In this document: positions 49,965-59,776 of the stretch, piece after piece
Numbering within the stretch: position 1 is the first letter of the stretch
Layout: each line of letters starts with the position of its first letter
DNA from: Hybos culiciformis
Lineage: Eukaryota > Arthropoda > Insecta > Diptera > Hybotidae
NCBI GenBank assembly: GCA_964007475.1
Contig: OZ023273.1
Location: forward strand, 144,619,308-144,683,307
Reading direction: 5' to 3'
Length of the DNA stretch: 64,000 bases
Notes under the pieces: model-generated
Database searches by the model: none
Told to the model about the DNA's origin: nothing
Seen by the model: the letters and a program-made list of their open reading frames with translations, nothing else
Translations under genes and position numbers: made by a program

Positions 49965-50126
49965 GACGTCTACGGCTTTGGAGAAAAAAATTTGATTAAA
50001 ATTGACAGAATGGTGAGGTTCGAAAACTTGGCAAAATTTAAAAGTTTTAAAAGAAGAACCTTAAAAATGATTTGTGAACATTTCCTAGCAATATTGTTAA
50101 AAAATCGATACAATTGGAATCCCTAA
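49965..50126 (+). CDS. Possible terminal exon, function unknown
   Basis: Follows TTTTTTTGTTGTAGGCTTTATTTAG, a pyrimidine-rich acceptor; the frame is open for 53 codons to TAA. It starts DVYGFGEKNLIKIDRMVRFE, contains FKSFKRRTLKMICEHFLAIL and ends NRYNWNP. Charged and hydrophobic residues are mixed as in a helical protein, rather than the K/N/F/I bias of translated A/T runs. It overlaps, across a six-A run, the next frame, which is open for about 100 codons; the pair could be one sequence split by a frameshift. No family recognised. The upstream exon is unknown. Confidence 0.33.
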   Translation, partial: DVYGFGEKNLIKIDRMVRFENLAKFKSFKRRTLKMICEHFLAILLKNRYNWNP

Positions 50127-50409
50127 AACTCGTTTTTTTATAATTCAATCTGGCAGATTGATTTGTTTAAAAATTAATGGGGTTTTAATTACATCAAATT
50201 ATCTAGAAATACTGTCCATCACAAATACACAACTTTTAAATTTAAATATTATTCTTATGTTGAAATTATGTTTATTTTTTAATTACCTCTTTGCTGACTT
50301 TTACATATTTATTACTTTGTGTTGTAACGAAATGTTTTTTAAAACATATTTTAATTTTGTATACAGGCTTTCGCTTCAAAATTATATTGTTAATTCTTAT
50401 TCAATTTAA
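50103..50409 (+). pseudogene. Long open frame, possibly frameshifted continuation
   Basis: Stop-free for about 101 codons, starting inside the previous frame just after AAAAAATCG. It reads KIDTIGIPKTRFFIIQSGRL, then LICLKINGVLITSNYLEIL and a hydrophobic half with LNIILMLKLCLFFNYLFADF. It has no early ATG. A run this long is expected less than once by chance in the whole window by my rough estimate (stop rate about 0.1). Joined with 49965-50126 it would fit a decayed or mis-sequenced membrane-protein exon, but this is inference and no family is recognised. Confidence 0.25.
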
Positions 50410-53400
50410 TCAATTTCATTCAATTAAATATCATTTAATATAAGTTTGAGTTTTTTTTAAATGTTTTTTTATTCTATAGATTTTTTTATTTTTATAATGA
50501 AATATTTTTAAAAACTGAATCTTTATCGGCATAAACATCATAACAATTATTCTAATTGAATTTAATTTCATTTCATTTATTTGGCACAATTTTATTTTCA
50601 TCATAATATTCATAATATATTTTTTTTTATATTATAGTTTATGTTATAAATTTTGTCTGTATGATATTTTAGTTTTGTTGAGAATAATTTCGAGATATTA
50701 TATATTGAACTTGAAATAAAATAAAAATATAAATTTTATCGTTTGCTGCTCAACTAATATAGAAAAAAGAAGAAGATAAATTTTTATATCATTTGAAATT
50801 CTGTATTTTCGTGAAAAAATATAAATTTTTTAAAATACATAAAATTTGAGAAGATTTTGAAAAATGATACAGATGCAGGTTTTCGAAAAAAATCAAAATT
50901 TCAATTTACAGAATATCAACTGAATATCAAAATTTGTCTATCTGTACATTACTCAAAATACTATGTATTAAGTGAATATACATATATAATTAAAACTTTA
51001 AGTAATGTTGCCAGAATAGGTTAAACTTTGTCAGTTTTAGGTAAAATAATAAAAAAATTACATTAAAATTACATGATTTTATTTAAACTTGTAGATAGAA
51101 AGTGAACAAAGTTACTCAAAGGTTTAAATTTGAATTTATACATAAAAAAAAAAAATTTCTGGGAATTAAAAAAATTGTAAAAACCAAAAAATCTTATAAC
51201 TAATATAAGTATCCTTTAATTTTTTTTTTTCATCCAATTGAATGCTTAAAAAGCTTCTACAAAAGAAAGATATACAAAATGAATATATATACAAAGTTTT
51301 TGTTGTGCATAATAAATATATCTTTTATTTTAATAAGCTATTATTGTTCTAGATTTATTTTTTGTTGAATTTTATTTTTATTTTCTTTTTTTCTTTTTTT
51401 TTTTTAATATTTTTTACAGGAAAAATCCTCTTATGCATTTTTTTTTAAGATCCCTCAAAAAAAAAATTGTTTCACATATTTTACAATTACAAGATAAATT
51501 CAAAGGATTCAGATTTATATAAAATTTTTTTTTAAATGTGAAAACTTTATGAAGGATTATTTTTTTTTTTTCTAGAGTTATTATTTGGTAGAGAAAAAAA
51601 AAATCATAAATGTTTTTCATTATTATTTTTTTTATGTAGAAGAAAATTATTTAAGTTTTTCATAGAAAAAAAAATTTTATATATTTTAATTTTAGGATTT
51701 TAACAAAATTATGAAAATTAGGAAAGTAAAAAAGAGGATATTAGAATTTTTTTAATGAGCATAGAAAATAATGAAAAATTTTACTTTAAAAGTGTAATTA
51801 TCTGAGAATGTACATAATGTATAATTAAAAATAAATCGTTGACGTTATAAGGTTATATTATTCTAAGTGTGTACAACTATTATGTAATTAGTATAAAAAA
51901 AACTACTAAAATCTCCATAGTCCTAATTATAAAACTCAAATAAATTCTTTAACTATGTTCAGTAAGTTCTATAACATTGTTACGTTTTTCTAAATATATA
52001 AAAAAACCAAATGTCAAAACATTATTTCTGTATTTTTATATAACAAAAACCTTCCAGGGTGCGTGTTTAAATGAAACTTTGACGACGTTTGATTTAAAAA
52101 AAAAAGATTAAAAATTAATAGCTTTCTTTTATTTTTCCTTTCATGAAGGTCGTTCTATTCTCGCTCCAGGAATCTAAAATAAGAACTATACTATCAAACT
52201 ATCAAAATTTCATTTTTTAATAATTTGTTTATACAAAAAAAAAAAAAAATTAAATTAAAAGTTATTATTGTCTCATCAAAGTTTGAAAATGTTTTTTTTT
52301 TTTTAATTATTTTTCAACACATTTAATTTTAACTTTTCTTTTTTGTTTTTGTCATGGGTTCTCAATTAATTTTCTTTTTTTCGGTTTTCTATATTTTTTC
52401 CTATATATTATAAATATATAATTTAATTTTTTATTTTTTTTATTGTCAATGTTTGTTTTTTTTATTTATTTTTTATTATACGCAGAAAAAAAAAAGAAGA
52501 AAAAAAAAAATATATTTATTACTGTCATTATTATTTTATTATGGGTTTTAAGTAAATTAATTAATTATTTTAATCACTTTTATATATATGTTTAATTGGT
52601 AATTTTAACATAAAATTACATGCTTATGATTGTATATATGTACATTTATATGGTAAATAAATTATCCTTTTATTTTTAACAAAAGCTTATTAAGTCCTTT
52701 TGATTAATTGGAATTCAAATGAAGTTCACAAAAAGTATAATTTTGGTTATAAAATAAATTTTTTAAATACTTTTATTATTTTGTTTTTTTTTTTGGCAAT
52801 CAACTAAATTTTTATTTTTTTCAATAAATTGATTATTATTTTTATTTTTTTTAATAATTATTAAAAATTGAAAATTTAATAGTCCAAATTGTTCAATTAC
52901 TTGTAACAAACTAAATAAAAACTCAGCTGTGTACTTCTATTTGAATGAAATTTAAGCCCTAAGGGTGAAAAATAAAAAAAAACTAAAAAAATAAAATAAA
53001 TTTTGTGTGTACACATTATTTTATTTTATTTTTTTAATGTTCATTCAAGAAGAGCGATGATATAAAACAGAATAAAGAAAAAAAAAAGAGTGCATAAACA
53101 TAAAAAAAAAAAATACCATATATATAAAAGAATATTTTTCCAAGTCTTCTGCTGGTGTATTTTGTTTACATAATTGGGGAAATTGTTTTATATGTATGTA
53201 TGCAGATACCAAAATATATAAATTCTCGCACTCTCAGAAAAAAAAAGAAAAAAAGAAGCTTTACATGAATAAATTCTTGCTTGCATTTTCTATATTGTTT
53301 TTTTTTTTAAATAAAAGTAGCATATAAGTATCTTATAGTATGAAAAGAAAAAGAATCGAATTGCAATTTTAAGTAAAAGTTTATTTTTTTCTATATGTAT

Positions 53401-53849
53401 AAGAAAACGAGGAAAAATTCGAAAATAGATAAATATGTGAGCTTTTTATTTATTATCCTTTAAGCAGAGGATAAATATAGTATTTATCTATATAGTGCAG
53501 CCCTTTTCAAATAATTGTCTCATAATTCAATGATGAATGATGTTGATGAATTATTATTATTATTATTATTATGAAATAAGGAACGCAGTTGCATTATGCA
53601 TTTTTTTTTTGTTCCTTTAGGTCATAAAAAATATTTTATTTGAATTATATGGAGAAAAAAAATTAAATTAAATTTTATGTAGTGTTTCTTTTAGCATAAG
53701 TGTTATCCTGTTTAAAAATAAAAATTTCCAATATCTAAAAAATTAAGATTTTATTTATTTCTGTTTTTTTTTTTCGATCAGCATAAAAAGAAATTATGGC
53801 GTGTAGTACAATGTATAACAGTACGAAGTGTTAATAAAATTATTACTAA
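50410..53849. other. Non-coding, with two convergent exon-like ends
   Basis: A/T runs dominate. At 52058-52111 (+) AAACCTTCCAG precedes GACLNETLTTFDLKKKD and a stop. At 52115-52173 (-) AGTTCTTATTTTAG precedes SWSENRTTFMKGKIKESY and a stop. They would be tail-to-tail, four bases apart. Neither is assigned. Confidence 0.45.
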
Positions 53850-54195
53850 AGGAAAATAATTCAACTTTACCTAGGATTGATCAATATAAATCAAAAGAAC
53901 AAATATCTTACTTTAATTAAAGTGAGACTGAAAAAAAACCAGTTGAATGTTTATTTCACCTACTTAAAAGGCTTTCAACTGTGATGAAAGACCAGATGAA
54001 TAAAGTTTCATTTTGTTCATGCACTATACTATATTAATAAATGAAAATTTTAAAATCTTTTATTTTTCCCTTATGGAATCCTATACTACTAAGCAGCACC
54101 GACCCGCGATTGATAATATACCATATTTTATGAATTTCAAAAGTATTAAATTGTTTACGTTTCAGTTCATAATAAATTTGATATGCGAAATCTGA
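53850..54195 (+). other. Coding-like island, frame uncertain
   Basis: About 350 bp where all three plus-strand frames are open for long stretches. One reads NQKNKYLTLIKVRLKKNQLN; another PVECLFHLLKRLSTVMKDQM; a third, ATG-started at 54016, has 59 codons including SYTTKQHRPAIDNIPYFMNF. TTCAACTTTACCTAG at 53860-53874 would serve as an acceptor. Frame changes and lack of a family leave it as a possible decayed gene or chance. Confidence 0.25.
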
Positions 54196-56303
54196 ACCAT
54201 AAATTTTAACTACGAATCATAGATTTTGAATAATGTATATTCTGTTATTTTGAAAGAATCATATCATTGTATAAATAAAAATTTTAATATTGATTGAAAT
54301 TGGATTAAAATTTAGTAAAGTGATTTTTTGAAAGTTGAAAAATGCTTAGTGTTTTGAAAAAAAAAAAAAATCAGAGAAAAATTCTGCTAAAAACATAAAA
54401 AACCTAATCTTGCGTACACTTTATTTACACACTATATAAAATAACTTAAAGGGGTATCAAAAAAAAAAAAAAAAGGACTTTTATATCTATCATTGACACT
54501 GTTCATAATAAAATACCTATACCCGAAGTCTTGAAGAAGTTTTATTTTTTAGTTTATTAAAAAAAAATCACAATAAAACCTATATGTGTTGAATGAAGAT
54601 ATATACTTGGCATTTTATTCGTAACTAAATCAATTTTTTTTTTTTCAAATTCCAAACTGAGAGAAAAATGATGTGTTTAGCTTTTATTATTTTTTTTTTG
54701 AGCTTTTGTCTCAATTTTCTTCGCGATTTACTATATGGTAGGTACCAGTGTATAAGAATTACTTTTATTTATTTTAATTTTAATTTGTTTTTTTTCTTTT
54801 ATTTTTTTGTGGACATAATATTGAGAGTAATAGAATTTTTCCATTAACATTTATCATTTTGACCTCAGGATGTGTTTTTCTTTTTGTTTCATACTTAAAG
54901 GGAAAATGTATACAACTTTTATAGGTTAGTTTTATATATATACATTCAACATTCAATCATACATACGTAAGTATAATTTAAGGATCAACTATGTTTTATA
55001 TATATATATATATTTTTATCAGAAATTATAATTTTACGTTTAAGTTAATATCTTTCATTAACAACAACGATGAGATTATAAAGGTATAATACATTATAGA
55101 TAATTGCGGAAAAATAAATAAAACATCAAATTTGAATTAATGTCTTCATAAATGAAATTAATGTATTTTTTTTTGATGAAATAATATGATCTTAAGAACT
55201 TAAAAATTCTAAACATTTTGCAATGGGTTCTACATATGCTTAAGTTCAAAGTTCAACTATTGACTGAGATTGCTAAATGGTTCAACATTACTTTACGAAA
55301 TGCTTACAAATAAAAGAAACAACCAAAAATAACAGAAAAATAATTCTCATTTTTGTTTGGATCCTAAATGCAATTTTTTTTTTGGGAAAAAAGTTCTGCA
55401 GCTGAATGATATAAATGTAATCATAACTAAAAATTTATTCTTATACTATCCTTGTTTCTTGTATAGATTTAAAGTATAGAAATTTAGAAATACCAAATTA
55501 ATTAGAAGAAAAAAAATAATAATTTCTCTTACATATACGATTTTGGCGTAGCAACATAATAATATATTAATTAGAATCTAATAATATAATAACAATTTAA
55601 AACATTAAATGAAGTGAAGGATGATTGTTAATATATTTATATACATTCTTGTAGTTAGATAACAATATGAATTTGGAATTGAAGAAACCTGGGGGTGTAT
55701 ATATTTTATTTTTTTTTTCAATATACCAAACAGTTTGAAATAACACTCAATCATTTATTGCTGTGTTTTGTGATCATAATAAATGATAAATAAAAGAAAT
55801 TATCGATTAGGTCATTAATAAATAATATGCGTTGATGAAGTGCTTGTGGTAATTGGAAGAATTATTCTACTTCAATTTCAATTATTCATTTACTTTATGT
55901 ATACCTATACAATTATATTATATAGAAAATTTATTTAAAGATTAAAAAAGGATTTTCGTTCGTGACAATAATTTCATATAAAAATTAATGAATATACACA
56001 TTTTATTTATGAAAATTATTTAAGTACATCGACTTTAAGTTAAAAAATTTTTAATCCTAATATAAGTATACGTAATATTTATGAAGAAAAAAAAAATCAA
56101 TAAAAATAGATTTAATTGATTTTTTTTTTATCCAAAAACATAATATACCCACACATAAATAGAGGTTTCAGAACTATTAATTGTAATAATGTGTTCAATT
56201 TCTAGCTAGCAAACTATCTAATTTTAAGGATCTAAAACTTCTTATTTCAAATCACTACGCGATTAAAGACAATTGCGAATACCAATCAATTGAAGGCTTC
56301 ATA
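54196..56303. other. Non-coding, A+T-rich
   Basis: An ATT repeat lies just outside at 53549-53572. A 42-codon open run at 55185-55313 (+) includes QWVLHMLKFKVQLLTEIAKW; another at about 54448-54558 (+) ends HNKIPIPEVLKKFYFLVY. Both lack splice support and are within chance for their length. Confidence 0.5.
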
Positions 56304-56613
56304 TTTATCGTCGGTCGGCGACGGAAACCCTGTGAGCTTCAGTTTTTACAAAACATATTTTTTTTACATATTGCTGTCCTTTTTGTTGATCTGGCGTCGA
56401 TCTACATTCATAGAAAATGTCGAAATATCTTTTTACGTTCTTATATTGTCGAAAAAACAAATTCGTCAGAGCTTTTGTGATAAAATTGTATGTTTTTCAA
56501 AACTAAGATAATGCAACAATAGATTTTATTCAATTCATATCGCTTCAAAATTATATGTAATAATAAGATTAATACATGTTTTACGAGGTTTGACGTCGCT
56601 GACCAACGATAAA
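56304..56613. mobile_element. Short TIR element (MITE), TA ends
   Basis: A 310-bp segment with inverted ends: TTTATCGTCGGTCGGCGACG on the left and, on the other strand at the right, TTTATCGTTGGTCAGCGACG, two differences in 20. TA abuts both ends (56302-56303 and 56614-56615), compatible with the TA duplication of Tc1/mariner-like elements, but in A+T-rich DNA this is weak. The G+C-rich tips contrast with the surroundings. The interior open frame (73 codons from a TTG) is not convincing as a protein. Confidence 0.7.
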
Positions 56614-57050
56614 TAACTTTAAAATGTTATTATTTTGGTTTAGACTGAATATTTGTTCACAGTTTTGAAAAACCCAAAGATAATATGTAGCTATGGTTCT
56701 AATTTTGATTATTTCTTTACGAAAATCATAAATTTGTTCGAAATTTATATATTTTTATATTTACATAACTATAGATTTAAATTGGCAAGAGCTTCTTTTG
56801 TCTTTTCTATATCAATGACATATAACGGTTACTAAATCCCAGTAGCTTCAAAAACTCAAGAAAAAAAAAATATGAATGTAAGGCTTTTTATGTATTCATA
56901 CTATATTTTATGTGTATCTGAACAAACAAGTGAATAATAAATAAATAAATGAAAAAAAAAAAAATTCTTTGATCAATGAAATTTGACACTATTTTTTTTT
57001 TTGCGAGAAACAAAAAAAAAAAGAATTCAAAACACAAAATAACCACACAA
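56614..57050. other. Non-coding or possible terminal exon
   Basis: 56663-56835 (+) follows TATTTGTTCACAG and is open for 56 codons to TAA, including VLKNPKIICSYGSNFDYFFT and LARASFVFSISMTYNGY. It lies 50 bp past the TIR element. No family recognised; confidence as an exon about 0.25. Confidence 0.4.
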
Positions 57051-57208
57051 ATGGATGCACCACAAAACCATGACTATAATGCTAACTTGATGGTCAGAAA
57101 TTGTTTTTTTTTTTTCTTTTCTCGTTGAAAAGCAGGGAAAGTTACAAAAAACAAAAACGGAAAAAATTTGAAACCATTCTGATGATGGATGAGAATGTCG
57201 CCGGATGA
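57051..57208 (+). CDS. Possible small gene interrupted at a T run
   Basis: ATG in the favourable context ACACAAATGG opens MDAPQNHDYNANLMVRNC, then meets a run of 12 Ts and stops at 57129-57131 (...FFFSR stop). In the frame shifted by one, the DNA just after the run continues FSLKSRESYKKQKRKKFETI, then LMMDENVAG and TGA at 57206-57208. A one-base difference in the T run would therefore join them into about 52 codons. A strong acceptor-like TCGTTGAAAAGCAG also precedes the second half, but the intervening gap is too short for an intron. Could be a homopolymer sequencing error, a pseudogene, or coincidence. No family recognised. Confidence 0.25.
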
Positions 57209-58916
57209 CTAACTATGGTATAGTTATATTATTGCTTTTATAACTACATATATACATACATGTATCTTTGTATAAAATGTCCTTTTGTTCCATTTATTTA
57301 GCGTTAAATAGGGGATTGAATTTATTTTTCTTTTTTTTTTAATTTCATTATAGTCTCTTTTAATGAATTTTTTTTTTTCCTTCTTAATTTCTTTTGGATG
57401 ATATGGTTATACCATTCATATATATGAAAATATTGACCTTTTTTTACAGGATAAACAAAATCGAAATTTCAAAATAATTAAATCAAACTTTATCAAAATA
57501 AAGTACTATTAAGTAGAAAGTAAGTTCCTTGGTTTTAAGTAAAAATTTAAGAATTTTAATGAAGTAAATTATTAATAAAAGTTATACGCAGTGAAAAGTA
57601 TATTCAAAAGATTCAATGTAGAAAAGAGACTCTTCAATTATAGTATTAAACTATTTGGCTGTACATAGTAGAATATCGAAGACTGACTTTTTTTCCAGTT
57701 CGGGATATTACTAGTATATAAATAAAAGGACACGTTTAAACTCTGGACGTGAAAGTGAAAATCAATTCAATTTCTGTTGAGCATAATGTTTTGTGACACC
57801 AAGTCTGATTAGGATTAAGATCGTATAATCATACGACGTTTTTTTATTTTGTTATTTTTATTAATATTATAATTTTAGGTTCGATAAAATGTTTGAACCA
57901 CACACAAATTGATGGGTTTTAGGAGAATTAATATATATATAGAGATGGACTTTTTTAAGATTGAATAAGAAGACAGACAAAAATTTATAAATGTATATAA
58001 TTTATGGCAGCTGTTAAACCCATATTGGTAATTTGATATTAACTATTTTTGTTATTCAGTTCAGGATGTTTTCATTTATTTTTTTATTTTTCTTCTTTTT
58101 TTTTTTTTAGCATACTAAATTGGATAACCATTGCTTCTCATAACAATTTTTATATAAACAAATTGTGTTAAAAGTTTTTATAAAGTTTTCATAGTATATA
58201 TGATGTTCATGGAGCTAAAAATTGAATAAATAAAACCTAAAGAATAAAATACAAAAAAAAAAAAAAGTGCAAACAATGTCATTTAATATCCGCAGTTAAA
58301 GTGGTCATCAATCAAAAATGGCGGACTTAATTTTTTCATTAGTTCAACTGAATTACAGATATCAAATTTTTAATATAATTGTATGTACGTATAATCAATG
58401 TATATGAATAAGAATATATGTATATATTATTATGGTCTCTTAATGGCAATTTTAATTTTTAGCTTACAAAAAAGGATATTTGATATGTTTGATATTAAAA
58501 AAGGTAGGTAGGTAGGTAGGTATATAATATACATAAATTTCGTTATTTTTTGGCAATGGAAAAAATAGCTTAACGTTTTTAGTTCCTTAAATAATTTATT
58601 AAAAAATTTTTTTTCGAACATACAAGGTCGATTAAAATTTCAATCCAATCACACATATGGTTTGACTAAGTACACCTTTTATCATAATTTTTTTAATATA
58701 TATTTTAAATGAATATTTTTTAAGAACGAATTTTATAAAATATTTAAGGCAATGAAAATCTGGTAAAACACATGCATCTTTGGACCTGTAAATTTTTGTG
58801 GCCAAAATATAATATATGTTAAGGAATCCTTAAGAAACATACTACATATTTAGGAGAATATATGTCTGGTATAATGATGTTGTTAGCAAATTAAAATTTA
58901 TAATATGTATTATCAC
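57209..58916. other. Non-coding, A+T-rich
   Basis: Contains five GGTA units (58503-58522). A segment 57458-57519 has a TTTTTTTACAG acceptor and GTAAGT donor but stops in all frames, so at most a non-coding exon. TATATAAATA at 57715-57724 resembles a TATA box but no initiator or gene follows. A 29-codon ATG frame starts at CAAAAATGGCGGAC near 58312. Confidence 0.5.
58909..58916. repeat. Target-site duplication, left copy
   Basis: ATTATCAC; the right copy 59512-59519 is ATTACCAC, one change in eight. Confidence 0.8.
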
Positions 58917-59060
58917 TAGTGCGGATAAAAAAGTCTCGCATAAAAACGATTTTAGGCGCCTAAAAAGTCCTGAAAAATTGCGAAAATAGTCCTGTAAAAG
59001 TCTGTAAAATTCAAAAAAAGTCTCTGAAAAGTCACGCAAAAATATGAAAAAAACACACTT

Positions 59061-59333
59061 TTAAAGGATTTCGAAACCAATATTATTATTTTTCACGATT
59101 GCAAAGTACAATACAGTGACTCTGTTTTAGAGAAAACTACGTTTATCTGTCAAAACATTTTTGTATGCTGAAAAAGATCGTTCAACATCAGCCGATGTTG
59201 TGGGACAATACTTGTAAGCAGCCAGCTCGCTAGGGGAAAGATTCAAAACAAATTCTTACGTTGTTCGAAATCGTTGATTCAAAGCATTATTTATGTCGAC
59301 AACAGTCTTAAATCCAGGATCATTGAAACGAAC
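59061..59333 (-). pseudogene. hAT transposase C-terminal fragment, decayed
   Basis: On the minus strand a single frame reads VRFNDPGFKTVVDINNALNQ, then RFRTT, an in-frame TAA, EFVLNLSPSELAAYKYCP, and TSADVERSFSAYKNVLTDKR, SFL, then TAA. The TSADVERSFSAYKN..LTDKR block is the signature of the hAT dimerisation domain (Dimer_Tnp_hAT), which lets transposase monomers pair. Everything upstream (BED zinc finger, RNase H-like DDE core) is missing, and at least one internal stop is present, so it cannot yield active transposase. The frame is otherwise preserved over some 70 codons, so decay is moderate. It lies inside the hAT element's own ends, as expected for an internally deleted copy. Confidence 0.9.
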
Positions 59334-59410
59334 AAATTTCGAAAAAATTTCGAAAAAATTTCGAAAAAATTACCGAAAATTGGTCATTTTAGGCCCGCTA
59401 GGCTAAAAAT

Positions 59411-59466
59411 CTCGCTAAGCCAAAAACATCAAAAAAGTCTCGCTAAACCAAAAACATCAAAAAAGG
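59411..59466. repeat. 28-bp tandem duplication
   Basis: Two units starting CTCGCTAA(G/A)CCAAAAACAT, differing at two positions, within the right subterminal part of the hAT element. Confidence 0.85.
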
Positions 59467-59511
59467 CAAAATGTCTAGTCTCTAGAAATTTAGGCATTTA
59501 AATCCGCTCTA

Positions 59512-59519
59512 ATTACCAC
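59512..59519. repeat. Target-site duplication, right copy
   Basis: ATTACCAC, matching the left copy ATTATCAC at seven of eight bases. Confidence 0.8.
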
Positions 59520-59608
59520 AACATAAAAGTACTTGTACTATGATTTTAGTTTCAAAGATCATTATTTCTAAAAAACAAAGAAAAATTTGTTCCAGCTTAT
59601 TTGCACAG

Positions 59609-59776
59609 ATAAAAGATACGAAATTTACTATAAACACCACGGATCACCTGAACAAATTAGGTTGATCAAAATGCATACCACGAAACTTGCAAATTATTCT
59701 TGATATGATTTCGATGAAACTTTTCATGGAGGAACAGACACTAAAGCAGCTTAATTTATACCTTCTTAACATTTAA
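59609..59776 (+). pseudogene. Possible terminal exon with one in-frame TGA
   Basis: Follows TTCCAGCTTATTTGCACAG, a strong acceptor. One frame runs 56 codons with a single internal TGA (59663-59665): IKDTKFTINTTDHLNKLG, stop, SKCIPRNLQIILDMISMKLF, MEEQTLKQLNLYLLNI, TAA. The second half looks like an amphipathic helix. Whether the TGA is a real end, a disabling mutation, or read through cannot be told. It starts about 100 bp beyond the hAT remnant but lies outside its ends, and its sequence does not resemble hAT transposase. No family recognised. Confidence 0.3.

Larger units (their letters stand above)
58917..59511 (-). mobile_element. hAT transposon remnant with transposase fragment
   Basis: A 595-bp internally deleted hAT element. 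Ends are TAGTGCGGAT on the left and, on the other strand at the right, TAGAGCGGAT. Flanking octamers ATTATCAC and ATTACCAC fit an 8-bp duplication with one mutation. Subterminal zones carry AAGTCTCGC words, an 11-bp tandem repeat (about 59338-59366, TTTCGAAAAAA units) and two 28-bp tandem units (59411-59438, 59439-59466). The centre encodes on the minus strand part of the transposase C-terminal domain. The element is too short to be autonomous. Confidence 0.92.

Noticed and set aside
57458..57519. Coding exon between a strong acceptor and GTAAGT
   Set aside because: All three frames contain stops before the donor.
57715..57724. TATA-box-like TATATAAATA
   Set aside because: Such strings are expected everywhere in A+T-rich DNA; no initiator or gene follows.
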